A DNA stretch of 64,000 nucleotides from Desulfohalobiaceae bacterium S24. Its GTDB lineage: Bacteria > Desulfobacterota > Desulfovibrionia > Desulfovibrionales > Desulfothermaceae. A program made the translations under genes and the position numbers. The notes beneath the pieces are model-generated. The model was given only the letters and a program-made list of their open reading frames with translations. It was not told the origin of the DNA and did not search any database. Location: the NCBI GenBank assembly GCA_011389765.1, contig JAABTT010000003.1, forward strand, positions 39,117-103,116, given 5' to 3'. Shown piece by piece: positions 60,947-64,000 of the stretch (its first letter is position 1; the number at the start of each line of letters is the position of its first letter).

Positions 60947-63463
60947 TCATTGCTGAGCCGGAAAGCGTAGTTCAAACGTCGTGCCTTTCCCCGGCTCGCT
61001 GGCGACCTCTATACTGCCTTGATAATCCTGTATAATGCCGTAACTGATGCTCACTCCCAAGCCCGTGCCCTTCCCCACTTCCTTGGTGGTGAAAAAGGGT
61101 TCGAACATCTTATCCATCAATTCCTGCGACATGCCGATGCCTGTGTCCGCGACTCTGACCAGCACTTCTCTGTTGCCGGCACTGGAAGTCACGGTCAAGA
61201 TTTTTTCAACAGACTCGCCCTCTGCCTGATGCTGCTTCTCGTCCATGGCATCCAGGGCATTGTTGACCAGATTGACGATCACCTGTTCCAGGCGGTTGTG
61301 CTCTGCCAGGATAGCAGGCAGATCCGGCTCCAGCTCAAGCTCCAAAGCGACTCCATGGGTTTTGAGCTGATGTCCCATGATTTTAAACACGTCTCTGATG
61401 GGATCATTGATATTGATCCTGGTCTTGACCACTTCGGACTGCCTGGAAAAATCCCGCATGTGGTTGATGATCCCGGCGGCCCGCTGAACATTGTCTATAA
61501 TATCCCCGGCTATTGACTCAAGTTCAGCTTCATCGATCTTTTGCCCGCGCTTGAGCATCTTGGAAAAAAAATCGGCACAAACCTGGATAACATTCAACGG
61601 CTGGCTGATCTCATGGGCCATACCCGCCACCATGGTCCCTAATGTGGTCATTTTGCTGGCCTGGATGAGCTGAGCGTCCTTTTCCACACTTTCAGTGATA
61701 TCGGTTGTTGAGGCGATCAAAACATCAAGTTCACCATACTTGGCCCGGCTGACATTGATATTCACATAAAAAGGCCGGGCACTCTTGCGGTAATGTCTTT
61801 TTTTCGAAAAAAGAACCGACTGTTCCGGCGCTAAATTCCTGAGCCCCTGCTGCAGTTCCTGGTCTTCCTCATTGCCCAGCTCAAGAAAGGAAATCCCCTG
61901 CAGATCCTCTTTCACATATCCGTAATGCCCTTCGACTCGTTTATTGCAGTCCATTATTTTCAAAGAATTGCTGTCGAGAATGAAAATCGGATTGGGGTCA
62001 TTGTTGAACAGGGAGCGATATTTTTCCTCAGACTTAATATACTGTTCCTGGAGCATGAAATTTTCTATGGTCACCCCAATCCGATTGCCCAGCAGTTCCA
62101 GAATATTTTTTTTCTCCTGCAGGAAAAAATCGGATTTCCGGCTGCCGAGCAGGAGGATACCGATGCACTGGGCATATCTGGACTTCAAGGGGACGGACAG
62201 GACCGACCCGAAACCTGTTTTCGCCAGAGAAGCCAATTTTCCGCCGCTTGCCTGCTGCAGGTGATTATTGATTCTGACCTGGCCGTCTTGCTGCACATCA
62301 TGAAGCAAATCGGAAACATTCTGATTGAGCACGAGTTGACAGGCTTCTTCGCTGCCAAGGGAGTTCTCCAGAGACAACGCACCGTCCTGGTCTTTCAGGA
62401 ACAGGCAGGCGCTGTCAGTCTGCCAGTACTGATGAATATCCTGCAGGGTCGACTGAAGGCGCTCTTGAAGGGGATTTGGCGCACTCAGGGTCGTATAGAG
62501 CGAACAGAGAGTTGACAATTCACTGGTGTATTCCTGCTGCTGCTGTTCAGCCTTTTTTTCTTCAGTTCGATCCCACAGCGTTTCAATGGCCCCGATCAGG
62601 CTGCCGTCGTGGGCTTTAATCGGAGCAGCCGTGAAAAAACACCAGCGACCGCTCTCTCCCAGATTAGGGAAAAAGACCTCGGCTTCATAGGCCTCATCGA
62701 TCAAGGCCGATTTTTTCCACTTTTCGCCATAATACTGCCACAGGTCCCCTTCTTCATACTGATGCAGGATGACGTCGGCCATGGTCGGACGCTCTTTCTC
62801 CCAGAAAGGGATGGATTGCTTTTTCGTGCCCACCATTTCTTTGGCCATATAGCCGGTCAGATTTTCCAAAGCCCTGTTCCAATGGCTGATCACATGATTT
62901 TCATTGATCACAAAGGTGGGAATCGTGCTCCCCTGAATAATCTGGGACATGGCCTTTTCGCTCTCTTCAAGCTCCCTGGCGATATCCATGGAATAATGAG
63001 CGCTGCGAATGACGATTCCTTCGATCCGGTCGGAGAACTGTTCAAAACAGGCTTTGACCTCGGCATAGGAGTCCAGGCTCTCTTTCAGCTGCGCAAAAAT
63101 TTTTTCTTTTTCACCCTCTATCTGCAAAAGGTCCCAGAGAGATAAAAATTCATAATGGTCTAAAAATCTGATTTCCGGCGGACGAAACTGATCTATTGTT
63201 TCGGTCAGGGCATCGTCCTTGACCAGATCAATTAAAATCTCCAATCCTGCAATCTGAAAAAGATCCTTATAGTCCCGGGTCGTGAATATCCCCATTTTTT
63301 CAGCCAGGATGACACCCTCCGCCTTTTCGTCCGGATCCGCCACACCCGCAATTTCCGGCTTTTTCCCCACTAAATCATGACTGCAGATCAAGGTGATGAT
63401 CTGTCGGCACAATTCACCGCCTCCAATAAAGGCGACTTTGGATCCGGCGAGTATATTGGACAT
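60947..63463 (-). CDS. Sensor histidine kinase with an N-terminal Rossmann-like domain, PAS and GAF modules
   Basis: The 838-residue protein starts with a Rossmann-type nucleotide-binding fold ([60 protein letters not shown]; about residues 8-125). It continues with a helical linker (about 130-170), PAS (about 173-300), GAF (about 320-480), PAS (about 490-600) and a full kinase core: H box [21 protein letters not shown] box [15 protein letters not shown]1 [20 protein letters not shown] and G2 [13 protein letters not shown]. No membrane segments are seen. It is the first gene of the signalling block; the hybrid kinase follows 14 bases later. Confidence 0.9.
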   Translation of the reverse strand: MSNILAGSKVAFIGGGELCRQIITLICSHDLVGKKPEIAGVADPDEKAEGVILAEKMGIFTTRDYKDLFQIAGLEILIDLVKDDALTETIDQFRPPEIRFLDHYEFLSLWDLLQIEGEKEKIFAQLKESLDSYAEVKACFEQFSDRIEGIVIRSAHYSMDIARELEESEKAMSQIIQGSTIPTFVINENHVISHWNRALENLTGYMAKEMVGTKKQSIPFWEKERPTMADVILHQYEEGDLWQYYGEKWKKSALIDEAYEAEVFFPNLGESGRWCFFTAAPIKAHDGSLIGAIETLWDRTEEKKAEQQQQEYTSELSTLCSLYTTLSAPNPLQERLQSTLQDIHQYWQTDSACLFLKDQDGALSLENSLGSEEACQLVLNQNVSDLLHDVQQDGQVRINNHLQQASGGKLASLAKTGFGSVLSVPLKSRYAQCIGILLLGSRKSDFFLQEKKNILELLGNRIGVTIENFMLQEQYIKSEEKYRSLFNNDPNPIFILDSNSLKIMDCNKRVEGHYGYVKEDLQGISFLELGNEEDQELQQGLRNLAPEQSVLFSKKRHYRKSARPFYVNINVSRAKYGELDVLIASTTDITESVEKDAQLIQASKMTTLGTMVAGMAHEISQPLNVIQVCADFFSKMLKRGQKIDEAELESIAGDIIDNVQRAAGIINHMRDFSRQSEVVKTRININDPIRDVFKIMGHQLKTHGVALELELEPDLPAILAEHNRLEQVIVNLVNNALDAMDEKQHQAEGESVEKILTVTSSAGNREVLVRVADTGIGMSQELMDKMFEPFFTTKEVGKGTGLGVSISYGIIQDYQGSIEVASEPGKGTTFELRFPAQQ

Positions 63464-63519
63464 ATAGAATTTTGATTTTCGATTGTTAAGGTAAAGAATA
63501 CGAGCTGCTTGCCTGAAAT

Positions 63520-64000
63520 CAGAGCTCTTTACAGTACGTTAAAATTTGAAACCATTTTTGGACATTTTGTTGTGAATTATCTGCAAATCAAGGTTTCAGG
63601 TGTCGGGTGTCAGCTTTGCCTCTGGCAAATCTGACACATAATTATTTGAATTTACATAGAATATACGACAGAGCTCTATCGCAGATGTTTAATCACATGA
63701 TTGCCAGTTTGATCAGAGAAAGAAACTTACCATGCCAACAATAGGTCATAAGATAGAGAACCGGTCACAGAGTTCTCTGGAGCGACCTCGCTGGGAGACT
63801 CTTAGGTTTTCTTGGGGTTGCTCGCCGGGGGAAACCGGACCGTTGCCTCAGCATGCAACCTGAAGAAAGAAATACATTTCCATTGCAGAAAGGCAGTCGG
63901 ACAAAGAACAAAACAAAGAGTCCGGAGGGGGCAAAGATCCCCCGTGAGCAACCCTTAGAAAACCAAGAGCCGGAAGCGTTAAAGCGAAAGAGAGCTCTGT
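63520..64000. repeat. Large palindromic repeat element, copy 3 (cut by the window edge)
   Basis: From about 63520 (AGAGCTCTTTACAG) through GGACATTTTGTTGTGAATTA, CAAGGTTTCAGGTGTC and a TTTGCCTCTGGCAAA palindrome near 63613, the sequence reaches the core starting at 63758 (GAACCGGTCACAGAG). It runs in the same orientation as copy 1 to the last base (GAGAGCTCTGT). The 63464-63757 part shows the outer flank best; it matches the 13920 region and, inverted, 52690-52775. No gene is seen. Confidence 0.8.

Noticed and set aside
1..64000. tRNA or rRNA genes and CRISPR arrays
   Set aside because: None was recognised on either strand by eye; a tRNAscan or Infernal run would be needed to exclude them firmly.

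Overview
The window looks like a chromosomal segment of a salt-adapted, anaerobic deltaproteobacterium (Desulfobacterota), most likely of the Desulfovibrionales type. This is inferred from gene content: a tripartite TRAP transporter and hydrolase set for ectoine-like solutes, a large Mrp/Mbh-type cation/proton antiporter operon, the hydrogenase maturation factor HypF, long-form HisG, lipid A and heptose genes of a Gram-negative cell, and many long PAS/GGDEF/EAL and histidine-kinase genes. Nothing in the window fixes the species.

Layout. 1-8 kb: uptake and breakdown of ectoine or a close relative (aminotransferase, DoeA/EutD-type hydrolase, Asp/Glu-racemase-like protein, M20 deacylase, TRAP subunits). 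8-14.6 kb: accessory region with a MazE/MazF pair, a Met/His-rich periplasmic protein beside a membrane GGDEF-EAL protein, three broken genes (DUF2442, MgtC, Fic) and several palindromic repeats. 14.3-18 kb: a class I cyclic-dinucleotide riboswitch leading into a multi-PAS GGDEF-EAL protein. 18-23 kb (minus strand): radical SAM protein, TPR lipoprotein, hisG, hisI, rlmN. 23.4-33 kb: BI-1 membrane protein, lpxK, two CNNM/CorC-type proteins, hldE, a NusG paralogue and a U32 peptidase-family protein. 33-42 kb (minus strand): penicillin-binding protein 1A, kdsD, purF, carB. 42-47 kb (mostly plus strand): two feoA-type genes, a NUDIX hydrolase, a small unknown gene on the minus strand, hypF, ruvX, mltG. 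47-63.5 kb (minus strand): two cyclic-nucleotide-domain paralogues, an Mrp/Mbh-type antiporter operon with three antiporter-like large subunits, and upstream of it a signalling block of two receivers, a tandem Usp protein, a receiver-histidine kinase hybrid and a kinase with an N-terminal Rossmann-like domain.

How it fits together. TRAP uptake and DoeA suggest osmolytes are used as food or recycled. The Mrp operon and its adjacent phosphorelay suggest control of Na+/H+ balance. LPS, peptidoglycan and magnesium/cobalt-type membrane proteins form a scattered envelope theme.

The most unusual non-coding feature is a family of about 0.45-0.5 kb palindrome-rich elements: three copies (near 30.1, 52.4 and 63.8 kb) plus a decayed relative near 14 kb. 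One copy sits inside the antiporter operon. A second, shorter AT-rich repeat family lies in several intergenic gaps.

All assignments come from reading motifs and family resemblance by eye; no database search was run.
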